In this document: positions 1-9,887 of the stretch, one piece after another
Layout of the letters: each line of letters starts with the position of its first letter
Position numbering within the stretch: the first letter of the stretch is position 1
From: an uncultured Helicobacteraceae bacterium
GTDB taxonomy: Bacteria; Campylobacterota; Campylobacteria; Campylobacterales; Helicobacteraceae
Assembly (NCBI GenBank): GCA_947176375.1
Contig: CAMWQM010000013.1
Span: 1 to 51,318 of the forward strand
DNA: 51,318 nucleotides
Reading direction: 5' to 3'
Program-made: the position numbers and the translations under genes
The notes under the pieces: model-generated
Database searches by the model: none
Told to the model about the DNA's origin: nothing
Seen by the model: only the letters and a program-made list of their open reading frames with translations

Positions 1-27
1 GAGCTGTTAAGTTTTAAGATAGAAAAT

Positions 28-55
28 GAGCTTAAAGTTTAAAAACTTTAAGCTT
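28..55. terminator. Long stem-loop, terminator-like
   Basis: A 10-bp perfect stem (GCTTAAAGTT at 30-39 with AACTTTAAGC at 44-53) closes a TAAA loop, and an A-T pair plus a G-T pair extend it at the base. T-rich sequence flanks it on both strands, so it could terminate transcription from either side. It most likely serves a gene lying left of the window or the end of the hef operon. This was seen by eye; no folding energy was calculated. Confidence 0.5.
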
Positions 56-430
56 GCTCTTATCTTTTATCCCAAAATATCAAATTAGTTTTTAACACTT
101 CATATAAACATTAATCTTAAATCTATTATTTATTAGCAACACTCTAATCTTAAAAAAATAAATTTTTAGTTAAAACTCTATCGATCTTTACACACATAAA
201 AAAAGAATTTTAATTTTCAAAGTCCTAAAAAAGCTAATTTCTATGCCAAAATAGCTTAAATCAAGCCAAAACTCTAATAATTTATCTTTTAAAAATTATC
301 CAATAGCTCTAAATATAATCAATAAATAACTCTAACTTCATTTATTACAATCCAAAACTAAATATAAATTTATAAGTTTTAGTATTAAAGATACTTTTAG
401 ATTTAAATAAAAATAATTAATATCCAATTC
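56..430. other. AT-rich intergenic stretch, nothing recognised
   Basis: About 375 bases between the stem-loop at the left edge and the 3' end of the MnmC-like gene. Both strands are full of stops, and no RNA gene, clear promoter or protein remnant was recognised. Confidence 0.5.
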
Positions 431-1771
431 TTAAAAATAATATGGATACTTAAAAAAGAAGCTTCCATTTTTTAAAGTAGGAAATTTTGCATTCTTCACA
501 TAAAAGCCACTTATAGCTGCATTTTGCCTAATTTGACTTGCACTTGAATATGTGCTAATAATTCCTTTGATTTTTAAGATTCTAAACAAAGATTTAAAAT
601 ACTCTACGCTCCAAAGCTCTTTATTTTTCGTAGGAGAAAAAGCATCTTGATAAATAATATCAAAAAAATTATCACTAAAATTAGAGATAAAATCTATTGC
701 ATTTCCTTTAAAAACTACTAATTTTGCATCTTCATTTTGATAATCAACTCCATTAGAAATAGAATCTAAAATATCCCTCAAATCCAAATAATTTGATAAA
801 ATCTTTGGATATTTTAAGGAATTTAATTTTTTAAGCAAATCTAAATCAGATTCTGGTGCATAAATCTCTACTCTCAAACCTAATCTTTTTGCATATGCTA
901 TGGTAAAAAATGAGTTATATCCAAGCCCAAAACAAATATCAAGGATTCTAAATGGTGCCATATTAGCATTATACAAATTATTTATATCCATACTATTTAA
1001 ATTTAACTTATCGAAATCCTTATTATTTGAAGCTAAAGTAGAATCTTTAGAATCTAAATCTTGTGGATTTTTAGTATTATTTATTTTGATATTTAAAATT
1101 GATGATAGATTTTTAGAATCTAAATTTATTAGTTCTTTTGCAACTTTAATAGTTTTATTCATATCTAGCAAATCTTTGGAATTTAAAATAGTATCTAATA
1201 TTTTAGAGATTAAATTAGAATCTAAAGGATTAGTTTCTCCTGCATTAGCTAGAAATACTATATTTTCTTTTAAGATTGAAAAAATAGGATTTGCATTGCA
1301 AATTTGTTTTATCTGAGATTGTGGTAGCATTTGGCTCTGTGATAGAAACAAATTGTTTTCATTTTGTATATTTAAATGTTGTTTTGTTATTCTCTTAAAA
1401 ACTCCATCAGTTCTAGTAATTTTTAAAGCATCATTAATCTTTTTATTTTGGCTTGTATTTGTAAAATCATTAGAATTTTTTATAATATTAGATTCTGTGG
1501 GACTTGATTTCGCCATCAAATTAAAATCTGAAATATTTTGAAAAATTTTGTGATTATTTAAATGAGATATATTTGCATATTTTAATAAAGTAAATTTGCT
1601 AGATTCTATAACATTATTTAGAACACTAACAGAAAGCGTATAGTTAAAACAAGGAATAACATATTTATACAGAGTTTCTAAAATTGCTCCATCTCTTAAA
1701 CTATGATAGTAATCTTTATATTCTCTATTATAGAGACTAAAACTACCATCATTAGTTTTATAATAATCCAA
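431..1771 (-). CDS. MnmC-like tRNA-modification methyltransferase with large low-complexity insertion
   Basis: The C-terminal third (about residues 274-440) looks like the methyltransferase half of MnmC (DUF752), which methylates the aminomethyl group on wobble uridine of tRNA. A SAM-binding motif LDICFGLGYN lies near residues 277-286 and the family motif YQDAFSPTKN near 374-383. The oxidoreductase half of E. coli MnmC is absent. The N-terminus (MDYYKTNDGSFSLYNREYKD) also fits the family's opening. Roughly residues 45-272 are a Ser/Asn/Lys/Asp-rich stretch dense in the GAATCT word, making the protein much longer than expected for the domain alone. It starts 5 bases after hefC, so it is probably cotranscribed with the efflux pump. 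The methyltransferase class is fairly sure; the exact tRNA step is inferred. Confidence 0.75.
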   Translation of the reverse strand: MDYYKTNDGSFSLYNREYKDYYHSLRDGAILETLYKYVIPCFNYTLSVSVLNNVIESSKFTLLKYANISHLNNHKIFQNISDFNLMAKSSPTESNIIKNSNDFTNTSQNKKINDALKITRTDGVFKRITKQHLNIQNENNLFLSQSQMLPQSQIKQICNANPIFSILKENIVFLANAGETNPLDSNLISKILDTILNSKDLLDMNKTIKVAKELINLDSKNLSSILNIKINNTKNPQDLDSKDSTLASNNKDFDKLNLNSMDINNLYNANMAPFRILDICFGLGYNSFFTIAYAKRLGLRVEIYAPESDLDLLKKLNSLKYPKILSNYLDLRDILDSISNGVDYQNEDAKLVVFKGNAIDFISNFSDNFFDIIYQDAFSPTKNKELWSVEYFKSLFRILKIKGIISTYSSASQIRQNAAISGFYVKNAKFPTLKNGSFFFKYPYYF

Positions 1772-1776
1772 AATTA

Positions 1777-4700
1777 TTATTTAAATTTTAGATTTTTAGC
1801 ATAAATTTTTCTAACTACATCATCAATAGGAGCCATAATTTTATAAAATGCAGGAACAGCAAGTAAGCTTAAAAACATAGATACAATTAATCCCCCTATC
1901 ATTGAAATCCCTATGGGAGCCTTCATAGCAGAACCAGCGCCACTAGATATAGCCAAAGGAATCATACCAAACACCATAGCAAAAACAGTCATAAGTATAG
2001 GTCTAAGTCTAGATTCTCCAGCTAGTATAATAGCTTCATCAAGACTATTTCCTTTTGCCCTAAATTCATTTGCCATATCTACTATAAGTGTTGCATTCTT
2101 ACCAACAACTCCCATCAATACCATAAGTCCAATTAAACCAAACATAGAAAGACTATTACCAGTTACCCAAAGACCTATAAATGCTCCTGAAAAAGATAAT
2201 GGAAGAGTTATCATAATAATCAATGGTTGCACTAAAGACTCATATAATGCTGCTAAAATTAAATATATCAATATAAATGCTGTAGCTATTGCTATACCAA
2301 CTTGCAACAATGTATCTGTAGCATATTTTGCTTGTCCATCAAGAGTATAATTTATGCCATCTACCAACCATTCATTCTTTTTAAGCTTAATCTCTTCCAA
2401 AATTTTATTTAGATTGCTTTGCTTTTGATCTATATTTCCATAAATTGTTATACTTCTCTCTCTATCATATCTTTTAATTGAATCAGGTAGAGAAGTTTCT
2501 TTTATATCAACCAATCCATCTATAAAAACCATTTTCCCATCTGCATTTGGAATCTGCAAATATTTTAAATCTTCTAAAGTTTTTCTATCTTTATCTGGAA
2601 CCCTCAAAACTATATCATATTCCTTAGCATTCTCTCTATAATAAGAGATTTTACTCTCACCTGAAAATGCAGCACCAATAGCCGCACCAATTGCTTGAGC
2701 ACTTATATTATTTTTATTGGCATTTTGTCTTAATATGCTAATTCTATATTCTGGTGCATAATCTGGAGTGTCTGTTCTAATATCTGTAATTCCTTTTGTT
2801 TCCCTTAACAATTTGATTAAATTGTCAGCTGACTTTGTAACATTATCTTGATTATCTCCTTTTATTATAACTTGCAATGGAGAATTATTACCACCACCAA
2901 GAGTTGAAATTTCAGAAATTGCAATATTAAAATCTTTAAATTTCCTTAGCTTTTCTCTTAAATCTGCCATAATTGCAAACTGACTTCTACCCTTTCTTTC
3001 TTTTTGATCAACTAAATGGACATAAATCTTAGAACGAAATGCATTTTGAAGTGAGTTATAACCAATCTGCATACTTGATATATCAATAGCTTTATCTTGA
3101 ATTACTATATTATAAACTTCAGATAATTTCTCTTGCATATAATCTAGTGTAATTCCAGGATTCGTCTCTACAAATATATTAAATTCTCCTGTATCTTCTG
3201 GTGTCATAAAGTTAAATCCAACTCTTGACACTAATAATAAAGATAGCATAAAGAATAAAAATACCAAAAGCAATGTGATAAACTTAAATCTAATAACCAA
3301 TTTAACCATTTTTACATATATACTATCTAGTGCTTTAAAAAATGGTTCTGTTGCAGTATAAAATCTACTAACCTTTGTGCTAACAACAAGAGAGCTTACC
3401 ATAGGGATAATAGTAATAACAACAAAATATGAAATAATAATTGCTGCAGTAACGGTTAGTGCAAATGATTGTAGAATCCTACCTATTATTTCACCCATTT
3501 GTGCAATAGGTACAAAAACTGATAAAAGCATAGCAGAAATTGCAATAATAGCAAACCCAATCTCTTTTACACCCTCATATGCTGCCTCTAATCGTGACAT
3601 ACCCTTTTCTAACTTTTTATGTATATTTTCAATAACAACAATAGCATCATCTATAATAATACCAATGGCAAGTGTTAAAGCTAACATAACTAGCATATTT
3701 AAACTCTGCCCCATAGCCTGAACAAATGCAAATGTTCCAATGATAGAAACAGGAAGACTTATAGCTGCAACAATAGTCATAGTAAAACTTCTTAAAAATA
3801 AAAATACTATTGAAGTTGCAAGTATTGCTCCAAGCAATAAGTCAAACTTTACTTCATCAATTGAATGCTGTATATAAGTGGTAGTATCACTCAAAATCTC
3901 AATATCATAATCTTTTAACTGCTCTCTTAGCTCTGGCAATATACTACGAACAGCTTGTGCTATCTCAACATCATTTCTACCAGCTATTTTTTGCACCTCA
4001 TAAATAACTCCCCTCTTGCCATTAACAGATGCATAAGTAGTATCTTCACTAATATAATCTACTATTTCTGCTATATCACCAAGCTTGACATTATTAATAA
4101 TTCTAATTTGCTTTAAATCATCTACACTCTTTGCAATTGCATCAGTTGTAACAACCCATTCTTTTTTATCTGTTTTTATTTTACCACCGCTAACCTCAAC
4201 ATTCTCTTCTCCTATTATAGAAGCTAACTGGGAATAAGTTATATTGTATTTATTCATCAAAGAAATATCTGGGTAGATTCTAATAGTCCTACTTCTATAG
4301 CCTATTTTATTTGTTCCTGCAACGCCAGAAATTCTCTCTAATTTTGGTTCAATAATTTGTTTAGCAACCTTCATAAGAGTTGCATCAGAAACCTTATCAC
4401 TGCTAACAAATACGCTAATTATAGGTGAAGAAGAACTATCAAACTTTTGAATTGTAGGATTTCTAATAATTGGATCATCAAAATTAACAGAACTAACCTT
4501 ATCTCTTAAATCACTCATAGCTTCTTCTTTTGGCTTCTCTAGCTTAAATGTTGCAATAACTAGTGAAACACCTCTAGAAGTAATTGATGTAATTTTATCC
4601 ATTCCATCAATACCACCTAATGCCTCCTCTATTTTATCAGTTACTTCAGTTTCTACAATCTCAGCATTTGCTCCAGGATAAGTAGTCATAACCATAGCCA

Positions 4701-4827
4701 CTGGAAAGTCTATATCTGGCCAAAGAGCCACAGGGAATCTAAAGAGTGCTAATATCCCAAAAAATATCAACGTTAATCCAAAAACAAGTGTTAATATTGG
4801 TTTTGATATTGCTATTTTATACATCAT
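1777..4827 (-). CDS. hefC: RND efflux pump inner-membrane transporter HefC
   Basis: This is a proton-driven RND (AcrB/HAE1) drug exporter, the inner-membrane part of a tripartite pump. At 1016 residues it is normal length. It opens with a first transmembrane segment (about residues 8-30), followed by the family's porter-domain start PDIDFPVAMV and TYPGA. The paired proton-relay aspartates of TM4 are visible in IGIIIDDAIVVIENI (D393/D394), and repeated hydrophobic blocks near 330-480 and 860-1000 match twelve membrane segments. It sits 17 bases after the periplasmic adaptor gene in the order outer-membrane channel, adaptor, pump, as in H. pylori hefABC and unlike Campylobacter cmeABC. Substrates cannot be read from sequence; H. 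pylori HefABC exports several antibiotics and bile salts. Confidence 0.93.
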   Translation of the reverse strand: MMYKIAISKPILTLVFGLTLIFFGILALFRFPVALWPDIDFPVAMVMTTYPGANAEIVETEVTDKIEEALGGIDGMDKITSITSRGVSLVIATFKLEKPKEEAMSDLRDKVSSVNFDDPIIRNPTIQKFDSSSSPIISVFVSSDKVSDATLMKVAKQIIEPKLERISGVAGTNKIGYRSRTIRIYPDISLMNKYNITYSQLASIIGEENVEVSGGKIKTDKKEWVVTTDAIAKSVDDLKQIRIINNVKLGDIAEIVDYISEDTTYASVNGKRGVIYEVQKIAGRNDVEIAQAVRSILPELREQLKDYDIEILSDTTTYIQHSIDEVKFDLLLGAILATSIVFLFLRSFTMTIVAAISLPVSIIGTFAFVQAMGQSLNMLVMLALTLAIGIIIDDAIVVIENIHKKLEKGMSRLEAAYEGVKEIGFAIIAISAMLLSVFVPIAQMGEIIGRILQSFALTVTAAIIISYFVVITIIPMVSSLVVSTKVSRFYTATEPFFKALDSIYVKMVKLVIRFKFITLLLVFLFFMLSLLLVSRVGFNFMTPEDTGEFNIFVETNPGITLDYMQEKLSEVYNIVIQDKAIDISSMQIGYNSLQNAFRSKIYVHLVDQKERKGRSQFAIMADLREKLRKFKDFNIAISEISTLGGGNNSPLQVIIKGDNQDNVTKSADNLIKLLRETKGITDIRTDTPDYAPEYRISILRQNANKNNISAQAIGAAIGAAFSGESKISYYRENAKEYDIVLRVPDKDRKTLEDLKYLQIPNADGKMVFIDGLVDIKETSLPDSIKRYDRERSITIYGNIDQKQSNLNKILEEIKLKKNEWLVDGINYTLDGQAKYATDTLLQVGIAIATAFILIYLILAALYESLVQPLIIMITLPLSFSGAFIGLWVTGNSLSMFGLIGLMVLMGVVGKNATLIVDMANEFRAKGNSLDEAIILAGESRLRPILMTVFAMVFGMIPLAISSGAGSAMKAPIGISMIGGLIVSMFLSLLAVPAFYKIMAPIDDVVRKIYAKNLKFK

Positions 4828-4844
4828 TAATCCTTACTCAAGTT

Positions 4845-5579
4845 CTACTTAGTAGTTATATAACCATCGCCAAAAACACCTGATACCATATTTTTCACTA
4901 AAGCTTCAGCTTTTAATTTTCTATTTATGGGATCTATACTTGGATAAACTTTTGTGATAGTTACACTTTGTTTTTTTTCTGAACCATCTATTGAAAAAGT
5001 ATAATTATCACCAACTTTTACTTTATCAATATATTTAGAATCAAATTCGATTATTAATTTAATATCATTGCTAATTAACTTAAACAAATCTGTGCCATTT
5101 TGACTAACACCATCTCCTATTTCTATCATCCTTTCTGCAATTACACCATCAAATGGTGCTTTTAGATAAGTATTATTTAGTAATTCTTTTTGAAGTTGAA
5201 GCGAGGCTAGTGACATTTTATAATTATTTTCTGCATTTTTAAAATTAAAATAAATCTGTTCATATGTATTTTTATCTACAACAGATTTACTTTGCTCATA
5301 TCTTTCAAATTGATTTTTTTGAAATAAATATGTTTGCTCATTTGCATCAGATTGAGCTTGCTGTATCTTAACATCTTCTACTTGAGTATTATTTTGTAGC
5401 TTTAATAATAAATCACCAGTTTTAACTTTAGAACCGACATCAACTTTCAATAAATCTACTATTCCAGAAGCGTTTATTCTTAATGATGCTTCTTTTACGC
5501 CTCTAGAAATAAATGTAGCATAAACTTCTTCAGCACATAAGCTAGCACTAAATAAAACTAAAAATATAAAATTTTTCAT
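4845..5579 (-). CDS. hefB: RND efflux periplasmic adaptor HefB
   Basis: This membrane-fusion (adaptor) protein bridges the inner-membrane pump and the outer-membrane channel in the periplasm. It has a signal peptide (MKNFIFLVLFSASLCAEE). A split lipoyl half-motif follows (GIVDLLKVDVGSKVKTGDLL, about residues 39-58), then a helical hairpin (about 65-130), and the second lipoyl half (APFDGVIAERMIEIGDGV, about 141-158). At 244 residues it is short for the family but similar to HefB of H. pylori. It begins 12 bases after hefA and is followed closely by hefC. The Cys near the signal cleavage site (SLCAEE) raises the option of lipidation, but the flanking residues are a poor lipobox. Confidence 0.9.
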   Translation of the reverse strand: MKNFIFLVLFSASLCAEEVYATFISRGVKEASLRINASGIVDLLKVDVGSKVKTGDLLLKLQNNTQVEDVKIQQAQSDANEQTYLFQKNQFERYEQSKSVVDKNTYEQIYFNFKNAENNYKMSLASLQLQKELLNNTYLKAPFDGVIAERMIEIGDGVSQNGTDLFKLISNDIKLIIEFDSKYIDKVKVGDNYTFSIDGSEKKQSVTITKVYPSIDPINRKLKAEALVKNMVSGVFGDGYITTK

Positions 5580-5591
5580 TTCCTATCCTTT

Positions 5592-6983
5592 TTAATTAAT
5601 ATAATCTAATAACATTTGACCACTATAAAAAATATAGTTTGCCTTTTGTAATTCATAATTATTTAAACTTTGAATATAAGTAGATTCAGCATTATATTTC
5701 ATAATTAAAGCATCTAAGTAAGTATTATAATTAACTAATTGTGAAAGATATTTTTGAGCAACAGTATCAAATGCTATGCTTGCTGACTTTAATGATGCTT
5801 TAGCACTTTCTATTTGAGAGAGTGCAGCCATAATTGAACGTTTATAAAATTTAATATTGTTCTTTTGCTCTTCTTTTGCATAAGCAATATTTTTTTGCAT
5901 TCTTAAATTAGCTAGTTGAAAAGCCTCTTTTTGTCTGTTTGTAGTAAATCCACTAAATATATTCCAAGTTATACTAAGACCAAACACATTTTGATGTTTC
6001 GGATTCTGCATATAAGCAAAACTACCTGCTCCTAAAATAAGAGATTCTGATTGATTATTTTTAAAATTAAAATAATATGTATCAAATAATGAAATAGTTG
6101 GCCAATAAGTAATAGTTCCTACTTGATACTCAACACTTAAAGCTTGCTCTTCTTGCATAGTGATATTTAAGCTTTGTATTTCTTTTTCTTCTGGCTTTTT
6201 AATTTGATTTAATTTTAATTTATCAATATCAGTATTAGTAAATAATGATAATTGTAGTTTTGTTTGATCAAAATCTAATTTTAAAGTTTCTAGTTGATAT
6301 TCTGTTGAACTTAACTCTGCTTTTAGAGCTTCTAGTGAATCTAATGGCTCTAATCCTGCATCATATAGCACCTGTATTCTAGCTACATTTGCAGCAATAT
6401 TCACCCTCTTTTGCTCCATTGCAATAATCTGCCCTTTTATAGAAAAATATTGATAATAGTAGCTAATAACTTGCAAAAATACAGATTCTTCACTATAACC
6501 TTTATCAGCTATAGCTGCACGCACTAAAGCGTTATTTGATAATAAGCTAAACTCTCTTGAAGCACCATCAAAAAGCACCCAATTAGCAGTAGCTGAAGTT
6601 TGATGAGCATTAGATGCTCTCTCCCAAGAACTATTTATATATGATTTTGTGCTATTAAAGCTATAACCTACATCAAGGCTAGGGACATACCTTCCAATCA
6701 CAGAATCTCTAGTAGCTTCTGCCTCTTTGATAGCAATATTTTTCGCTTGAAGAGTGTAATTATTCTTTGCCATCTCTAATAATTCTTTTAGACTTAAGAT
6801 TCCATCTGTATTCTCATATTTATCTAGCAGATCTTTAATCTGTGTATTTGGAGAGATAGTTGGAATAAATACTTCATTTAGTGGTGCAGTATCATCTGGC
6901 ATTTTCTCTATAAAAATATCTGTATTATCAGTGCCAAATAGGCTAACAATAAAAATACCAAATATTACTAAATATTTCATCAT
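5592..6983 (-). CDS. hefA: TolC-family outer-membrane efflux channel HefA
   Basis: This is the outer-membrane exit duct of the tripartite efflux pump. It has a signal peptide (MMKYLVIFGIFIVSLFG), and then two TolC repeats rich in helical segments with Ala, Gln and Tyr. LKELLEMAKNNYTLQAKNIAI near residue 65 is the typical start of the first repeat, and strand-forming stretches such as SLFDTYYFNF and LSITWNIFSGFTTNRQ match the family. At 463 residues it is normal length. It is the first gene of the hefABC operon, with 164 bases upstream that hold candidate control signals. A second TolC homologue is encoded at 22.5 kb for a different exporter. Confidence 0.9.
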   Translation of the reverse strand: MMKYLVIFGIFIVSLFGTDNTDIFIEKMPDDTAPLNEVFIPTISPNTQIKDLLDKYENTDGILSLKELLEMAKNNYTLQAKNIAIKEAEATRDSVIGRYVPSLDVGYSFNSTKSYINSSWERASNAHQTSATANWVLFDGASREFSLLSNNALVRAAIADKGYSEESVFLQVISYYYQYFSIKGQIIAMEQKRVNIAANVARIQVLYDAGLEPLDSLEALKAELSSTEYQLETLKLDFDQTKLQLSLFTNTDIDKLKLNQIKKPEEKEIQSLNITMQEEQALSVEYQVGTITYWPTISLFDTYYFNFKNNQSESLILGAGSFAYMQNPKHQNVFGLSITWNIFSGFTTNRQKEAFQLANLRMQKNIAYAKEEQKNNIKFYKRSIMAALSQIESAKASLKSASIAFDTVAQKYLSQLVNYNTYLDALIMKYNAESTYIQSLNNYELQKANYIFYSGQMLLDYIN

Positions 6984-7028
6984 AATTAATCATCTCCATT
7001 AATATTTTTTAGGTTGGAATGTTAGAAT

Positions 7029-7042
7029 ATTTAATATTAAAT
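7029..7042. promoter_or_regulatory. Palindrome upstream of hefA, possible operator
   Basis: ATTTAATATTAAAT is a perfect 14-base palindrome 46 bases before the hefA start codon. A TATAAA-like box on the minus strand lies just upstream of it (around 7054-7060), which would place the palindrome between promoter and gene. TetR-type repressors such as CmeR control related pumps through inverted repeats. A palindrome of only A and T arises easily in this DNA, so this is a weak candidate. Confidence 0.25.
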
Positions 7043-7147
7043 AAAACTTAATTTATACTATAAAAAATAAAAACTCATATTAAGTAAAGTAGCTTATCTA
7101 GTTAGTTAAATGCTTTTAATTTATTTTAAACCTATGGTATAATAAAT

Positions 7148-7618
7148 TTATCGAGTGTAATCACTGCTCCTACCACCACTTTTACTAAGTAAAGTTATAT
7201 TTGTTATAAGCATACTTTTATCTATTGCTTTTAACATATCATAGATTGTAAGCAAACCTATACTAACCCCACTTAATGCCTCCATTTCTACACCTGTTTT
7301 TCCCTCGCATTTAACTATTACTTCAATATCCACTCTAAATTCAGAATCTACAAAGTTAATATTGCAATCCACTTTACTAAGCATTAATGGATGGCACATA
7401 GGGATCAACTCGCTTGTTTTTTTAGCCCCCATAATCGCAGCAATAATCGCAGTATGAACAACAGGACCTTTTTTCACCTCATTATTTTTCATTGCTTTGA
7501 AAGCACTCTCACTCATACTTATACTGCCCTCTGCCCTAGCCTCTCTAAAGCTAGGATTCTTATTTGAAACATCTACCATTGTTGGATTATTATTTGAATT
7601 GATATGTGTTAAATCCAT
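7148..7618 (-). CDS. moaC: Cyclic pyranopterin monophosphate synthase MoaC
   Basis: MoaC converts the 3',8-cyclo-dihydro-GTP made by MoaA into cyclic pyranopterin monophosphate, the first stable intermediate of molybdenum cofactor. The 156-residue length is standard. Family landmarks are MVDVSNKNPSFREARAEGSI near residues 14-33, KKGPVVHTAIIAAIMGAKKT with the catalytic-loop Lys/His region at about 49-68, and IPMCHPL near 72-78. KTGVEMEALSGVSIGLLTIYDM with its conserved Asp lies at about 110-131. It follows purL by 4 bases with a good Shine-Dalgarno sequence (AAGGAT), so it is translated with the purine gene, although its pathway partners lie on the opposite strand at 9.9-12.9 kb. Confidence 0.95.
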   Translation of the reverse strand: MDLTHINSNNNPTMVDVSNKNPSFREARAEGSISMSESAFKAMKNNEVKKGPVVHTAIIAAIMGAKKTSELIPMCHPLMLSKVDCNINFVDSEFRVDIEVIVKCEGKTGVEMEALSGVSIGLLTIYDMLKAIDKSMLITNITLLSKSGGRSSDYTR

Positions 7619-7622
7619 AGCC

Positions 7623-9830
7623 CTATCCTTTTATAAAATTAGCCAAAGTATCAAAATACAATTCCCTAGCAATGTTTTGCTTAATTGAAATAGAATCTAT
7701 ATTTATATCACCATTTTTATCCTCAACCTGTCCTAGAATCTTATAACTCACATTATATTTTTTTGCAATATTTTCTAAAGTTTTTAGGCTTTCTTCCTTT
7801 ATTTCTATGCAAGAGCAGCTTTGAGATTCGGCAAATAGTAAAGATTCTGCATTTGTAACTATATTTATGCCATATCCACCGAGCAAAGCCATTTTGGCTA
7901 GAGTGATAGCGATTCCACCATCTTTTATGCTTTTTGCTGATTTTACAAAGCTTGAGCTATCCTGTAAAACCTTCCAAAGATTTAGCTCTTTATCTAGATT
8001 AATGTGTGGAATCTCCCCTGATATTGAATTATAAACTAGCTTAAATAGCAAGCTTCCGCCAAAATCCTCTCCCAAATCACCTAATAAAATTATTAAATTG
8101 CCCTTATTTTTAAAAGCAGAATCTAGCACTTTATTTTCTTTACCAATAATTCCAACCATTCCTATGCTAGGCGTAGGATAAATATCAATATCATTAGTTT
8201 GATTATATAGCGAGACATTTCCACTAACTACCGGCGTAGATAGAATCTCACAAGCTTCTTTTATCCCCTCACAAGTCTCTTTAAACTGCCACATAACTTC
8301 CTTATTCTGCGGACTACCGAAATTTAAACAATCAGTTATTGCAAGCGGAATCGCACCTCTTGTAGCACAATTTCGCCCAGAAATGGCTACTGCAATCTTT
8401 GCTCCTTCTTTTGGATTTAAATAACAATATCTAGGATTGCAATACAAACTCATAGCAAGTTTTGCACCATTTTCTTTAATCCTAATAACACTAGCATCGC
8501 CATTTCCAGCACCAACAATGGTATTTGCCAAAATCGTGCTATCATACTGATTATAAATAAAGCTCTTATCACATATCTCAAGGCTACCTAAAAGCTCTCT
8601 AAAAATCTCATTATTATTTTTTGTTTTATTTATATTAATGGCTGGGAGGCTTTTTAATTCATCTAAATATTTTGGATATTGAATTTCACGATTTAACACA
8701 GGAGCAGAATCACTAAGCGGAGCAATAGGAATCTCTGCACATAATTCATTATCAAAAAATAGCTCCATATTCCCATTATCTGTAACCTCTCCAATGATTG
8801 CTACATCGACTTCCCATTTATTAAAAATATCTATAATTTCTTGCTCCTTGCCACTTTTAGCACAAAGTAGCATTCGCTCTTGAGATTCGCTAAGCATTAA
8901 TTCATAAGGAGTCATATTTGGCTCACGCATAGGCACTTTATCAAGGTATAGCCTCATTCCACTTCCCGCTCTACTTGCCATTTCAAAAGATGAGCTAGTA
9001 AGCCCTGCTGCTCCCATATCCTGAATCCCTACTATCAAATCCTTACTAAAAAGTTCCAAACACGCTTCTAAAAGTAATTTTTCACTAAATGGGTCGCCAA
9101 CTTGCACTGTGGGCTTTAAAGATGCGCTATCTTCGTTAAAGCTATCACTACTCATCACAGCTCCACCAAGCCCATCTCGCCCTGTTTTTGAACCTACATA
9201 AATAATGCTATTTTTAACACCTTTTGCTCTACCATAAAAAATATTTTCCTTTTTTACAATCCCTAAACTAAAGGCATTTACAAGAATATTCCCATTATAA
9301 CAAGATTCAAAACTAGTCTCTCCGCCAATAGTTGGAATCCCCATACAATTACCATAATCACCAATCCCAGCTACCACTCGCTTTAACAGATATTTATGTC
9401 TATCTTTCTCCTTACCATCCTTTATATTTCCAAATCGCAAGGAATTTAAATTAGCAATCGGTCTAGCACCCATTGTAAAAATATCCCTCAATATCCCACC
9501 AACACCAGTTGCAGCACCTGCATAAGGCTCGATAAAGCTCGGGTGATTATGAGATTCCATTTTAAAAACAGCACAATAACCCTCTCCTATATCGATAACT
9601 CCTGCATTTTCTCCAGGACCTTGCACTACATAAGGAGCTTTTGTAGGAAAATTTTTAAGATAAATTTTACTTGATTTGTAACTACAATGCTCACTCCACA
9701 TTGCTGAAAAAATCCCAATCTCCACTAAATTTGGTTCTCTATTTAGAATCTTTTTGATGTTTTCATAATCCTGTGTGCTCAATTTATGATTTTTTAAGAC
9801 TTCGTTTATATTTTGTATTTGATTTTGCAT
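7623..9830 (-). CDS. purL: Phosphoribosylformylglycinamidine synthase subunit PurL
   Basis: This is the ATP-dependent synthetase subunit that converts FGAR plus ammonia to FGAM in purine synthesis. At 735 residues it is the small (Bacillus-type) PurL, which needs separate PurS and PurQ; both are in this window at 32.8-33.6 kb on the other strand. Landmarks are [20 protein letters not shown] with the catalytic His (about residues 42-61), the ATP/metal segment [20 protein letters not shown] (about 91-110), and [10 protein letters not shown] with [16 protein letters not shown] further on. It diverges from moeA, with 57 bases between the two start codons. Confidence 0.96.
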   Translation of the reverse strand: MQNQIQNINEVLKNHKLSTQDYENIKKILNREPNLVEIGIFSAMWSEHCSYKSSKIYLKNFPTKAPYVVQGPGENAGVIDIGEGYCAVFKMESHNHPSFIEPYAGAATGVGGILRDIFTMGARPIANLNSLRFGNIKDGKEKDRHKYLLKRVVAGIGDYGNCMGIPTIGGETSFESCYNGNILVNAFSLGIVKKENIFYGRAKGVKNSIIYVGSKTGRDGLGGAVMSSDSFNEDSASLKPTVQVGDPFSEKLLLEACLELFSKDLIVGIQDMGAAGLTSSSFEMASRAGSGMRLYLDKVPMREPNMTPYELMLSESQERMLLCAKSGKEQEIIDIFNKWEVDVAIIGEVTDNGNMELFFDNELCAEIPIAPLSDSAPVLNREIQYPKYLDELKSLPAININKTKNNNEIFRELLGSLEICDKSFIYNQYDSTILANTIVGAGNGDASVIRIKENGAKLAMSLYCNPRYCYLNPKEGAKIAVAISGRNCATRGAIPLAITDCLNFGSPQNKEVMWQFKETCEGIKEACEILSTPVVSGNVSLYNQTNDIDIYPTPSIGMVGIIGKENKVLDSAFKNKGNLIILLGDLGEDFGGSLLFKLVYNSISGEIPHINLDKELNLWKVLQDSSSFVKSAKSIKDGGIAITLAKMALLGGYGINIVTNAESLLFAESQSCSCIEIKEESLKTLENIAKKYNVSYKILGQVEDKNGDINIDSISIKQNIARELYFDTLANFIKG

Positions 9831-9868
9831 ATTTTTACTCTTAATTTAAAGTTTTGCAAATGTGATTT

Positions 9869-9878
9869 TATATAAAAT
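9869..9878 (+). promoter_or_regulatory. Candidate -10 element for the moeA operon
   Basis: TATATAAAAT, preceded by TGTGATTT as an extended -10-like context, lies 9 bases before the moeA ATG at 9888. If it is the true -10, transcription would begin only a few bases before the start codon, leaving no room for a Shine-Dalgarno sequence, and the message would be nearly leaderless. This is a visual match to the Campylobacterota sigma-70 pattern only. Confidence 0.35.
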
Positions 9879-9887
9879 GCTTACTTT

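Noticed and set aside
900-1316. Open frame of 138 codons on the plus strand opposite the MnmC-like gene
   Set aside because: It mirrors the low-complexity insertion; the repeated word leaves the opposite strand open too. No ribosome site and no protein-like motifs.
1913-3721. Plus-strand open frames opposite hefC
   Set aside because: They are antisense to highly conserved RND segments and have no family resemblance; shadows of the real gene.
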